A program made the position numbers and the translations under genes. 64,000 nt of DNA from Sphingorhabdus sp. (lineage in GTDB: Bacteria; Pseudomonadota; Alphaproteobacteria; Sphingomonadales; Sphingomonadaceae), in contig JANQNO010000005.1 in assembly GCA_028279555.1 (NCBI GenBank), forward strand, positions 248,001-312,000, written 5' to 3'. Shown piece by piece: positions 19,384-27,385 of this stretch. Numbering within the stretch: the first letter of the stretch is position 1; each line of letters begins with the position of its first letter. Under the pieces are notes generated by a model. It was not told the DNA's origin, did not search any database, and worked only from the letters and a program-made list of their open reading frames with translations.

Positions 19384-20127
19384 CTAGCGTTTGAGAAAGC
19401 TTGCTATCCTGTCCTCGTAATCAGGCGACAATCCCGGCGAGTTTCGCAACTCGTTGACGAGTCCTTCGTCGAGCGGCAATTCTAGGTTTTCCCGAACCAG
19501 CCTCTTGTATCCGAACACCGAATGGGGGGCATTTCGGGTCATGAGGCCGCAGAATTTTGCAACTTCAGCGTCAAATTCGGTGTCCAAAAAGAGCCTGTCT
19601 GCAAGCCCGAGCCCGAGTGCTTCCTCGGCTGAGTAGGTTCTTGCGGCAAACATCATTTCCATCGCGTTTGCCCGGCCGATCTTGCGCGGCAAGCGCACGC
19701 TCATGCCCCATGCCGGAGCGAGCCCGAACTTGGTGTGGGTGTCGGCAAACCGGGCCGTTTCGCTTGCAAGGATAAAGTCGCCGCCCAATGCCAGTTCGAG
19801 TGCACCGGTGTAGCAATGCCCTCTCACGGCCATCACCACGGGTTGCGGCAGATTGGCAAGCGCACTGATCACATTGGTTTGATAATAGGGATCCTTCGGC
19901 TCCCCACCGTTGGCGATGTCTTGCAAATCATGGCCAGCTGAAAAGCATTTTCCCGCGCCGGTAACCACTATGCAGCTGACATGCGATTGCTGGGTGCCAA
20001 GCGTCTCGATGTGTGCTTCCAGTTGTTCGAACAGCGCAAGATTGAGCGCATTTAGTCGTTCAGGCCGGTTCAGCGTCAGGTAGCAGACCTGATCCCGATC
20101 CTCTCTCAATACCAGCTTGTCAGTCAT
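19384..20127 (-). CDS. Enoyl-CoA hydratase/isomerase family protein
   Basis: This 247-residue single-domain crotonase has an oxyanion-hole segment FSAGHDLQDIAN and a GHCYTGALELALGGDFILASE block. The positions equivalent to the two catalytic Glu of rat hydratase are Glu in GALELALG and, in the second site, a Pro/Ala-rich FGLAPAWGMS. One acid is therefore missing and the protein may be an isomerase or another crotonase rather than a hydratase. It is transcribed away from the nitroreductase gene. The ATG is at 20127. Confidence 0.85.
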   Translation of the reverse strand: MTDKLVLREDRDQVCYLTLNRPERLNALNLALFEQLEAHIETLGTQQSHVSCIVVTGAGKCFSAGHDLQDIANGGEPKDPYYQTNVISALANLPQPVVMAVRGHCYTGALELALGGDFILASETARFADTHTKFGLAPAWGMSVRLPRKIGRANAMEMMFAARTYSAEEALGLGLADRLFLDTEFDAEVAKFCGLMTRNAPHSVFGYKRLVRENLELPLDEGLVNELRNSPGLSPDYEDRIASFLKR

Positions 20128-20491
20128 GTGCAGTTCCTCGGCCTGGTCCCTGATTTCTGGTTCTTGGTTCTTGATCGCATCTACGGTTTCGGCAACCCAA
20201 GGGTATTCGGCGCCAATATGCTAGTTACAAGCTGTCACGTCCATTTTGATCATGGGTTTCGCTGTTGCGATTCGCCTTCAATCGGAGCGGGCACTGGTCA
20301 GGCGCGCGCGGCAAGGCAGTTGGAAGTTTTGCTCAAATTGCCTGCATCTTTGGCTCACTTCAAGCTTGATTCCGATGCCGTGCGACTTGCATTTGCAAAG
20401 CTAGCAGATGGGGGTGAAACTGGACCGGCTTTGCCCTTGGGGGCTGTGGCTCACGCCTGGCCTGGCCCATAGCTTTACGGAGGATACTCGG
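20128..20491. other. Intergenic region between divergent genes
   Basis: This 364-bp stretch separates the crotonase (minus) from the nitroreductase (plus). An open frame of about 114 codons crosses it but shows no recognisable motif and no ribosome binding site, so I do not call it. Divergent promoters are expected here but no clear -35/-10 pair stands out. Confidence 0.4.
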
Positions 20492-21202
20492 TTGGAAGTG
20501 GTGAACAATCAAGGCAGCGTCACCGACGCGTTTGATCAGGTCGTTTTGGGCCGTCGAAGCATCCGCGGCTTTCTGCCGAAACCGGTGCCGCGCGCGCTTG
20601 TCGAGGAGGTTTTGCGCGTCGCAATGAGGGCGCCGACTTCGCTCAACACGCAGCCATGGAACTTCCATGTGGTTTCGGGCGAGCCGCTGGATCTGATTCG
20701 CAAGGCCAATGTCGAAAACACTCTTGCCCGTATCCCGCCCTCGCGGGAAATCAGCGACGATCTGGAATATACCGGCGTGCATCGAGAGCGGCAGGTCGGT
20801 GTTGCGAAACAGCTGTTTGCGGCGATGGATATCGAACGGCATGACAAGGTTGCGAGAGCCGACTGGCTGTTGCGCGGTTTTCGCCAGTTCGATGCGCCGA
20901 TGTCGATCTTTGTCACATTCGACCGGGTGATGGAGGAAAGCCACTTTACCTATTTCGATTGTGGTGGAGTGGCCAATGCGATTGTCAATGCCGCCTGGTC
21001 ACGTGGCCTGGGATGCACAATCAACAGCCAGGGGATTATGTATTCGCCGGTGGTGCGTGAACATGCGCAGATCCCCGATGATGAGGTGATCATGATTTGT
21101 ATCGCCATGGGCTGGCCGGACGAATCTTTCCCCGCAAATGCAGTTATCTCGCGCCGCAAGTCACTCGAAGAGGCAGCCAGCTTCGTTGGCTTCGATGATT
21201 AG
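20492..21202 (+). CDS. Nitroreductase family flavoprotein
   Basis: This 236-residue FMN-dependent oxidoreductase has an N-terminal RRSIRGFLPKPVP phosphate-binding Arg cluster, RAPTSLNTQPWNFHVV, and a C-terminal IAMGWPDESFPANAV, all typical of NAD(P)H-dependent nitroreductases. The physiological substrate in such clusters is generally unknown and may be an enoyl or quinone compound. I place the start at TTG 20492 because GGAGG lies 8 bp upstream; a longer in-frame start at 20408 has no support. A nitronate-monooxygenase-like gene follows after 102 bp. Confidence 0.85.
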   Translation: MEVVNNQGSVTDAFDQVVLGRRSIRGFLPKPVPRALVEEVLRVAMRAPTSLNTQPWNFHVVSGEPLDLIRKANVENTLARIPPSREISDDLEYTGVHRERQVGVAKQLFAAMDIERHDKVARADWLLRGFRQFDAPMSIFVTFDRVMEESHFTYFDCGGVANAIVNAAWSRGLGCTINSQGIMYSPVVREHAQIPDDEVIMICIAMGWPDESFPANAVISRRKSLEEAASFVGFDD

Positions 21203-21304
21203 TCGGCTCAAGGAATGCGCGATGGGCAGATTGGGTGAATTGGGCAGGGGCCAGCCTTGCATCACGACCAGATGAGGCCCCTGGCCTTGGAATAGGAAGA
21301 CACA

Positions 21305-22291
21305 ATGAGTTTAGATGCCGATTTCCGCAGCAGACTGGTGCTTCCGGCGGTTTGTGCCCCCATGTTCCTTATCAGCAATCCGGCGATGGTGCAGGAGGCT
21401 TGCAAGGCGGGATTGATGGGCGCGCTTCAAAGGCACAATGCGCGCACCTTTAAGCTTTTTGAAACCTGGCTGCAGGAAATCAGGGATGATCTTGACCGGT
21501 TTCGCGATGCCAATCCCGATGCACCCATTGGCCCCATTGGTGTGAACATCCCCACCGCCATGGAACCGGCGGAAATGGATCGCCATCTCGAAGCGTGCCG
21601 CAAGTACGGTGTCGAGGTGATCATCAGCGCGGTTGGCAATCCTACAGAACTGACCAAGAGGACGCACGATCATGGCCTGAAAATCTTTCACGATGTGACC
21701 ACGTTCCGGTTTGCGGAAAAAGCAATCGCAGCGGGTGTCGACGGACTGACCTGCGTGGGTGCGGGGGGAGGCGGTCACTCCGGCCTTGTGACGCATCTTT
21801 CACTCATTCCGCGCATCAGAAAGATATTCGATGGGGTGATCCTGATGGCGGGCTCCATCTCCAATGGTGCCGCTATTCGTGCAGCAGAGATCCTCGGGGC
21901 TGACCTTGCCTATATGGGCACGCGCTTCATTGCCACAAAGGAGGCTGCGGTTGATCCCGACTATGCAAGGATGCTGGTCGAATGCCACAGCGAGGACTTG
22001 ATGTTCACGCCCAAGATCGCAGGTGTTGCAGCAAACTGGCTGATCCCGTCGATGGCGCGGCTTGGCCTTGACCCTGCCAACCTTCCGTCTCCGGAGAGGA
22101 AGGGAATGTCCCACGATCACCTTCCACAAGGCGTGCACCCCTGGAAGAATCTGTGGTCTGCCGGGCAGGGGATCGATTTGATCGACGATATTCCTTCGAT
22201 CTCTGATCTGGTGATGCGGCTGCGCCGGGAATATGTTGACGCGTGCGAGAAGCAGAGTTTCGTGGCTGAGGCCAAAGCGGGCCTGGTTTAG
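21305..22291 (+). CDS. Nitronate monooxygenase family flavoprotein
   Basis: This 328-residue TIM-barrel flavoprotein starts with LVLPAVCAPMFLISNPAMV. It carries CVGAGGGGHSGL and an AAIRAAEILGADLAYMGTRFIATKE phosphate-binding region like other family members. It is clearly homologous to, but distant from, the protein at 12004-12987. The actual reaction is unknown; oxidation of a nitronate is only one possibility. The ATG follows a GGAAG stretch. It faces the thiolase gene at 22325 tail to tail. Confidence 0.82.
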   Translation: MSLDADFRSRLVLPAVCAPMFLISNPAMVQEACKAGLMGALQRHNARTFKLFETWLQEIRDDLDRFRDANPDAPIGPIGVNIPTAMEPAEMDRHLEACRKYGVEVIISAVGNPTELTKRTHDHGLKIFHDVTTFRFAEKAIAAGVDGLTCVGAGGGGHSGLVTHLSLIPRIRKIFDGVILMAGSISNGAAIRAAEILGADLAYMGTRFIATKEAAVDPDYARMLVECHSEDLMFTPKIAGVAANWLIPSMARLGLDPANLPSPERKGMSHDHLPQGVHPWKNLWSAGQGIDLIDDIPSISDLVMRLRREYVDACEKQSFVAEAKAGLV

Positions 22292-22324
22292 GCAAGATGA
22301 AACATATGCGGGGCGTCGGGCGGA

Positions 22325-23572
22325 TCAGACCCGTTCGACAATCACCGCAGGGGCCATGCCCGCCGCGGCACACATTGTGATCAGGCCGCGCTTCTGGTCA
22401 CGCCGTTCAAGCTCATCAAGCACGGTCCCGATCAGGATCGCTCCGGTCGCGCCGATAGGATGGCCAAGCGCCATCGCTCCACCATTCACGTTGACCTCTT
22501 CACGATCGAGATCGAGATCACGAATGAACTTTTCCGCCACGACAGCGAAGGCCTCGTTCACCTCCCACAGATCAATGTCGTCCTTTGTCATTCCCGCGCG
22601 TTCGAGCACCTTCTTGGCTGCGGGAACCGGGGCATTGAGCATTAGCGTCGGGCAATCCCCAATTTCCGCTGTTGCAACGATGCGCCCGCGCGGCTTGAGT
22701 CCGTTCTTTTCGACATAGCTCTGACTGGCCAGCAGAATGCCAGCCGCCCCATCGACGACGCCGGAGCTGTTGCCTGCATGGTGCACCCCATGCCAATCGA
22801 GATCAGGGTAGACGCGCTGGATCTTGTCGCGCAGGCTGACCCCATCGAGCTTGTAGTCGGCCAGTGCATCGAATGAGGGGCGCAGCGAGCCGAGCGTTTC
22901 AATCGTCGTTTCCGGGCGTGGAAACTCCTCATGGTCCAGAGCCATTGAGCCATCGACGTTCTTGACCGGCACAACACTCTTGTCGAAGCGGCCTTCCTTG
23001 ATCGCTCTGTCTGCGCGCTGCTGACTTTCATAGGCCAACGCGTCCAGATCCTCACGCGGGATTCCTTCTTTTGCAGCAATCGCATCAGCGCAGACACCCT
23101 GATGCGCTTGCGGATGCCGCTTCATTAATTCCGGGTTGCCGGCAGTCATGTCGAGCTGGGGCAGGCCAGCACCCGCTTCTTCGCGCGCGTTCTCGTTCAC
23201 ATAGCTCATCATCTCGGTGCCACCGGCAATGATGAGATCGTCCATGCCGGACATGATCTTTGCCGCGCCGAATGCCACGGCGGTGATCCCCCCACCGCAG
23301 AAACGGTCCAACGTCACGCCGCTCACAGTCGTATCAAAGCCCGCGAGCAGTGCGGACTGGCGACCAACATTGATGCCCTGTTTGCCCTTTTGCGTTGAAG
23401 TCGACCAGATCACGTCCTGAATATCGGGTGTGTGTAGATCGTTTCGCTCACTCAGCGCTGAAAGCACAGTCGCGGCCAGATGCTGCGGGTGCAAATGAGT
23501 TAAAGCTCCTTTGCCGGTTTTGCCGACGCCACGCGGGGTCCGGGCTGCATCAATGATATAGGCTTCGCTCAT
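22325..23572 (-). CDS. Thiolase (acetyl-CoA acetyltransferase family)
   Basis: This 415-residue thiolase has the nucleophilic Cys in LDRFCGGGITAV, the central HHAGNSSGVVDGAAG, the active-site His in GGAMALGHPIGATGA, and the terminal Cys in TMCAAAGMAPAV. The terminal motif differs from the CVGGGMG of the other thiolase at 4013. A CAA-type tail of this kind is usual in one subgroup of alphaproteobacterial thiolases and is not a defect. It is the outermost gene of the CoA-catabolic region, next to the IS scar. It probably catalyses a second, distinct thiolytic step. Confidence 0.9.
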   Translation of the reverse strand: MSEAYIIDAARTPRGVGKTGKGALTHLHPQHLAATVLSALSERNDLHTPDIQDVIWSTSTQKGKQGINVGRQSALLAGFDTTVSGVTLDRFCGGGITAVAFGAAKIMSGMDDLIIAGGTEMMSYVNENAREEAGAGLPQLDMTAGNPELMKRHPQAHQGVCADAIAAKEGIPREDLDALAYESQQRADRAIKEGRFDKSVVPVKNVDGSMALDHEEFPRPETTIETLGSLRPSFDALADYKLDGVSLRDKIQRVYPDLDWHGVHHAGNSSGVVDGAAGILLASQSYVEKNGLKPRGRIVATAEIGDCPTLMLNAPVPAAKKVLERAGMTKDDIDLWEVNEAFAVVAEKFIRDLDLDREEVNVNGGAMALGHPIGATGAILIGTVLDELERRDQKRGLITMCAAAGMAPAVIVERV

Positions 23573-23678
23573 CTGTCCACTCCAAAGTCAATCATGCGTT
23601 GGTTTGGCAAATCGGGATAAAGAAGCGGGCGGAATTTCGCGCGGCAAAGGGCGGCAACTCAGTAGGTAAAAGCCGACA

Positions 23679-24524
23679 GGTGCTGTCAGATTAACTGGCG
23701 TTGTCAGACTAACTGCACCTGTTGCGGATTGAGGAGGCTGGGCTAGGGTGGCTCAATGCCCAGAACGCCAAAACCACCAGGTCCGTTTCGTCGTTTTAAT
23801 TCATCGCCCGAAGTGATCCGCATCGCGGTTATGATGTAAATTCGCTTTCCGCTGAGTTTGCGGAATGTCGAGGATCTTCTGGCCGAGCGCGGCATCGACA
23901 TTTGCCACGAGATGATCCGTTTCTGGTGGAACCGGTTCGGACCGATGTTCGCATCCGACATTCGAAGGCAGCGTGCTTAGAGGATGAAGGGCTTTCGTTA
24001 CTGGCGCTGGCACCTCGATTAGATGTTTGTGAAGATTAATGGCGAGACGCACTATTCTGTGGCGGGCGATCGATCACGAGGGAGAAGTTCTCGAGAGCTA
24101 TGTCATAAAAAGGCGGCGTTACGCTTCATTCGAAAAGCACTGAAAAGGCACGGCTTGGTGGAGAAGATCGTCACAGATGGACTCAAACCCTATCCATCAG
24201 CCATGCGCGAGCTCGGCAATGAAGAGCAACGCGAAATGGGCCGATGGAAGAACAATCGGGCAGAGAACAGTCACTTTCCGTTCCGAAGATGAGAGGATGT
24301 CATGCAGCGTTTCAGGCGAATGAAGTCGTTACAAAAGTTCGCCTCCGTTCACGCCAACATCCACAATCACTTCAACTCCGAACGCCACCTCATCGATCGA
24401 CGAACTTACAAGATGCGCCGCTCAGATGCGCTGGCTGAGTGGCAGTTTCTCGCTGCCTGAAGTCAGCGCTGCCTTGCTATTGCTCCGCCAATCGGAAACA
24501 AGTTATAGTTAGTCTGACAGCACC
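23679..24524 (+). mobile_element. Decayed IS6-family insertion sequence
   Basis: This 846-bp element is bounded by imperfect terminal inverted repeats: GGTGCTGTCAGATTAACT at the left and the complement of GGTGCTGTCAGACTAACT at the right end. It contains a disrupted IS6-type transposase. A second partial copy of the terminal repeat (TTGTCAGACTAACT) lies just inside the left end, around 23700-23715. The 8-bp flanks (AGCCGACA and GCCAGCTA) do not match, so no target duplication is left. The element is old and cannot move by itself. Confidence 0.75.
23756..24460 (+). pseudogene. IS6-family transposase, multiply disrupted
   Basis: Translation from ATG 23756 gives the IS6 transposase order: IRFPLSLRNVEDLLAERGID, WRWHLD, VTDGLKPYPSAM, NRAENSHFPFRR, then MQRFRRMKSLQKFASVHANIHNHFNSERHL. 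The frame is broken by in-frame stops: TAA after VMM, TAG before RMKGF, TAG in place of the Glu after WRWHLD, and TGA in the PFRRRE region. Two compensating frameshifts flank the stretch that should read LWRAIDHEGEVLESYV. The D and E of the DDE triad region are still readable, but no functional enzyme can be made. The family call is firm. Confidence 0.8.
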
Positions 24525-24529
24525 GCCAG

Positions 24530-24792
24530 CTACCTGTGGTTCAGAAGTCTATAACCCCAGGCAGGCAAATCGACCCTGTCGCCAGACTTCAGCGAGGGCT
24601 CGCTCCCGCCCATTTCGCGGTAGCTGCGATCGGCGAGCGCGCTGGTGATCCGTGCCGATATCCGGCGATCCGACAGGTTAAACAGCGCGACAACCTTGTG
24701 CCGTCGACGTCGCGCACAAAGCTGAACAGCTGCTCAGGCTTGTCATTGTCCAGCTTGATGGTCAGGCCGCCCTGCCATCCGGGCATGTTCTA
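24530..24792 (-). pseudogene. 3' remnant of a GH13 (alpha-amylase-like) gene
   Basis: On the minus strand, about 85 codons encode the C-terminal beta domain of an alpha-amylase/alpha-glucosidase-like protein. The segments WQGGLTIKLDNDKPEQLFSFVR, then KVVALFNLSDRRISARIT, SYREMGGS and DLPAWGYRLL follow in order. The first and later parts are in different frames: one base appears lost at DVDG-TR, where DGNKVV is expected. No catalytic domain is present upstream. The terminal TAG is 6 bp from the IS end. It looks like a scar of a lost saccharide-use locus. Family assignment is from motif memory only. Confidence 0.5.
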
Positions 24793-25018
24793 AGCGCCCG
24801 TCTTGCAGACAGCTGGAGAGGGCTGGGTCAATCGGAACCATGTCTTCGTCTCTCCTTCGTCCAATAGCACCGCTATTCTCCTCGCTCTTTCCTTGTCATG
24901 GCCCCGATTGGTCCAAGCCAAACTCATATGCTCGATGGCCTGAGCCTAGATTTATGACACAAAAGTTACAAAATAAACATTTCAAAATCAGCTATATAAA
25001 AGATATTTGATCTGAAAC
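24793..25018. other. Non-coding stretch upstream of the TPR gene
   Basis: No supported gene is seen here. The part from about 24950 is strikingly AT-rich compared with its surroundings and leads into the promoter of the TPR gene. Confidence 0.4.
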
Positions 25019-25047
25019 TTGTCATATTGTCACAGAATTGTAATAAT
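25019..25047 (+). promoter_or_regulatory. Probable sigma70-type promoter of the TPR gene
   Basis: TTGTCA (25019-25024) and TAATAAT (25041-25047), 16 bp apart, sit in AT-rich DNA just ahead of an AGGAG ribosome binding site (25060-25064) and the ATG at 25072. The overlapping repeat ATTGTCACAGA / ATTGTAATAAT also resembles two Pho-box half sites, but less well than the arrays further on. Confidence 0.45.
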
Positions 25048-25071
25048 AGTCATTACTGTAGGAGAGTTTAG

Positions 25072-25446
25072 ATGAAAAAATTGATTCTAGTTTCTGCTCT
25101 GGCGGTGGCTTCCAATGCTGCGCTGGCCAGCGGCGGCGAGCGGGAAATCGGATATGATCGCGGCGAACTCGGCTATGAGGCATTGATCGCCGGAGATAAT
25201 GAGAAGGCATTGAAGCAGCTCAAGGAAAGCACGGCATCTTCGAAGGATGATCCGGCCAAGCTGATCAATCTGGGCCGAGCCTATGAGCGGCTTGGACGAT
25301 ATGCCGAGGCTGCGAACATGTTTCGCGCAGCAATGAATTGCCGCAGGCAGTTCGATCTGGAGCTGTCCGACGGCAGTATCATCAATTCGCGCGATGCTGC
25401 GCGTCTGTCGCTCGAGCGACTCGAATCGAATATTGCAACACGCTAG
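25072..25446 (+). CDS. Small secreted TPR-repeat protein
   Basis: This is a 124-residue protein with a Sec signal peptide (KKLILVSALAVASNAALAS, probable cleavage after ALA). About two tetratricopeptide repeats follow (LGYEALIAGDNEKALKQL and INLGRAYERLGRYAEAANMF). It is probably periplasmic and mediates protein contacts; no enzymatic motif is present. It has its own promoter and a strong terminator, so it is monocistronic. Similar small TPR proteins are common in sphingomonads without assigned function. AGGAG precedes the ATG. Confidence 0.75.
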   Translation: MKKLILVSALAVASNAALASGGEREIGYDRGELGYEALIAGDNEKALKQLKESTASSKDDPAKLINLGRAYERLGRYAEAANMFRAAMNCRRQFDLELSDGSIINSRDAARLSLERLESNIATR

Positions 25447-25488
25447 CTGCGGCGTTCAAGATAACTGTAAATTTAGCGACGAAAATGG

Positions 25489-25527
25489 GCGAGGCGGTCA
25501 TCATGACCGCCTCGCTTTCTTTTTTTC
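25489..25527 (+). terminator. Rho-independent terminator after the TPR gene
   Basis: A perfect 12-bp stem GCGAGGCGGTCA / TGACCGCCTCGC with a 3-nt loop (25489-25515) is followed by TTTCTTTTTTTC. Confidence 0.92.
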
Positions 25528-25588
25528 AGGATTCTTTTCCACTCGCAAAAGGCGCTCCAATGCCGGAATAATCGGGCAGTGCGGCCTG

Positions 25589-25643
25589 CTGTAATTTTAT
25601 CGTCATAAATAATTCTTCGAACTGTCATGATGGCGACATGGCA
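25589..25643 (+). promoter_or_regulatory. Pho-box array upstream of the ElpS-like lipoprotein gene
   Basis: Five contiguous 11-bp units begin at 25589: CTGTAATTTTA, TCGTCATAAAT, AATTCTTCGAA, CTGTCATGATG and GCGACATGGCA. Four of the five start with a match to the PhoB half-site CTGTCAT, exactly 11 bp apart. A TAATGG about 4 bp after the array could serve as -10. PhoB control is predicted, in line with the phosphate-starvation response of the Caulobacter ElpS system. Confidence 0.75.
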
Positions 25644-25763
25644 GGGTAATGGACTCGCCCTAGACGCCGCGCAAGACGGTCGGGGGGCAGTCATGTGATT
25701 CTCCTTCGCTCCGTTTGGTGTCGCCCACTTTTTTGGGCATCCTCTTGTCGCGGAGATAATTCA

Positions 25764-27305
25764 ATGATGAACCCCAAACTACGTGGGATAGTATACGCAA
25801 CGGCAGCGGCTTCTATGGTTTCTGCCTGCGGTGCCGACGATGTGGCATCGCCCGGTGAAGGCAATATCGTGGTGGTAAACCCGCCAGCAGCTCCTGCACC
25901 GCCACCGCCGCCCACCACGCCCCCGCCACCACCATCGGGCACGCCAGCAACGGATTGTCCCACCGGCACGGCCAATGTTGGCACAGTCACGACTGGCAAC
26001 GGCCAGACCGCCCGTAACTGTCAGGTCTCCGGTGTTATCACTGGCAACCTTGTGCTCCCGAACAGGGGCGACACAGAGCTAACCGTCTACTCGCTTTCGG
26101 GTGCCGTAGAAGTTGGCGTTGACGGCGGTGCTAACGGTGTCCTGACCATAGAGGCGGGCAATGTTTTGTTTGGTTCCTCGGGCGGCGACTTCCTGCTCGT
26201 CAACCGCGGGTCGCAACTTTTTGCCGAAGGAACGGCAACGGCACCGATCATCATGACTTCGCGCCAGAATCTTGAAGGAACAACCGGTGTAGACAGCATC
26301 GGTCAGTGGGGCGGTGTCGTCATTCTGGGCCAGGCACCAATCTCCGATTGTGCAACTGGCGGCGCTTCCAACCCGGGCGGAACACGCACCGACTGTGAAG
26401 CCATTGTCGAAGGCCCGTCGAACGCGGTTTATGGCGGCACCTCGCCTGCCGATTCCAGTGGCCGGCTTTCTTATGTTCAGGTTCGCTATCCCGGCTTTGA
26501 GGTTTCGCCGGGCAACGAACTCAACGGCATCACGCTTGCTGGCGTAGGATCGGGAACATTCTTCCAGAATATCCAGGTACACAACAGCTCGGATGACGGC
26601 ATCGAATGGTTCGGTGGCCGCGTGAACGGCAAGAATATCGCCCTGACGGGAATCGACGATGACTCCGTCGATTCCGACTCCGGTTATCAGGGAGCCAACC
26701 AGTTTGTTCTGGCAGTCCAGCGCCCCAATGGCGGTGACAAGGTTATGGAAGCCGATTCAAATGGTGACGAAGACGCCGAGCCGCGCCAGCGCCACCAGCT
26801 GGCCAACATCACCTTCGTATCGAATGGTGGTGACGAGGTTGCACATCTGCGCGGTGGTGGTGACTATGAATTTTATAACGCGGTTTTCACAGGGCCCGAT
26901 CAATGCATCAATATTGACGGTACGGCTACAATGCAGGCTGCCAATGCCGCGATCGATGAAAATGGTCCGCCGGTCTTCCAGTCTACCTTCCTCAGTTGCG
27001 GCACCGATTTCGAAGATGACGGCAATATTGCGGTAGCCGACATTACCGCCGTATTCGACGCGGGCACGAACAATACCCGTGGCGGCACATCTTCGCTGGT
27101 TGCCGGTGCCTGGCCGCTGGCATTCATCAATGGCGCCAACGAGAATGGCGTGACGGCTTTCGCTGCAAGCAGTGCCAACGCCTTCTTCGAAGATGTGGCT
27201 TACATCGGTGCTGTTCAGGATGCGAATGACACTCGCTTCCAGGGCTGGACCTGCGGTCTCTATGCCGCTGACCCGGCATGCACTGCAGCTCCCAACATTG
27301 GCTAA
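25764..27305 (+). CDS. ElpS-like secreted lipoprotein
   Basis: This 513-residue lipoprotein has a signal peptide ending in lipobox VSAC (Cys22) and then a Pro-rich linker (APPPPPTTPPPPP, about residues 40-58). A long repetitive beta-helix-like domain follows, rich in Gly and Asn (LFAEGTATAPIIMTS, QWGGVVILG, GRLSYVQVRYPGFE). The organisation of lipoprotein, TonB-dependent receptor and gsp operon matches Caulobacter crescentus ElpS, a phosphate-starvation-induced surface lipoprotein exported by type II secretion. It is thus a probable T2SS substrate. No phosphatase active site is recognisable. The start ATG 25764 has GGAG 9 bp upstream; the longer frame upstream lacks support. Confidence 0.75.
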   Translation: MMNPKLRGIVYATAAASMVSACGADDVASPGEGNIVVVNPPAAPAPPPPPTTPPPPPSGTPATDCPTGTANVGTVTTGNGQTARNCQVSGVITGNLVLPNRGDTELTVYSLSGAVEVGVDGGANGVLTIEAGNVLFGSSGGDFLLVNRGSQLFAEGTATAPIIMTSRQNLEGTTGVDSIGQWGGVVILGQAPISDCATGGASNPGGTRTDCEAIVEGPSNAVYGGTSPADSSGRLSYVQVRYPGFEVSPGNELNGITLAGVGSGTFFQNIQVHNSSDDGIEWFGGRVNGKNIALTGIDDDSVDSDSGYQGANQFVLAVQRPNGGDKVMEADSNGDEDAEPRQRHQLANITFVSNGGDEVAHLRGGGDYEFYNAVFTGPDQCINIDGTATMQAANAAIDENGPPVFQSTFLSCGTDFEDDGNIAVADITAVFDAGTNNTRGGTSSLVAGAWPLAFINGANENGVTAFAASSANAFFEDVAYIGAVQDANDTRFQGWTCGLYAADPACTAAPNIG

Positions 27306-27323
27306 CGGCTGATCCGATTATGC

Positions 27324-27359
27324 GGGATGGCGGCTTTTGCTGGTCGCCGTCCCCTTTTT
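27324..27359 (+). terminator. Terminator or attenuator between lipoprotein and receptor genes
   Basis: An 11-bp stem, GGGATGGCGGC (27324-27334) with GTCGCCGTCCC (27343-27353), with two G-U pairs and an 8-nt loop, is followed by five T. It sits only 27 bp before the receptor start codon, so it may partly end transcription and keep receptor levels below those of the lipoprotein. Confidence 0.7.
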
Positions 27360-27385
27360 ACTCTTGTTTCCATGAAGGAAGACCC

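Noticed and set aside
20128-20472. Open frame of 114 codons in the gap before the nitroreductase
   Set aside because: There is no ribosome binding site, no motif, and it overlaps a region expected to carry divergent promoters.
22325-22420. Second thiolase lacking the usual CVGGG tail (CAAAG instead)
   Set aside because: A CAA-type C-terminus is common in one alphaproteobacterial thiolase subgroup; the catalytic Cys and His are intact.
23671-24532. 8-bp target-site duplication around the IS6 relic
   Set aside because: Flanks AGCCGACA and GCCAGCTA do not match.
25026-25047. Possible third Pho box upstream of the TPR gene (ATTGTCACAGA / ATTGTAATAAT)
   Set aside because: Only two poor half sites, and they coincide with a good -35/-10 pair; better explained as a core promoter.
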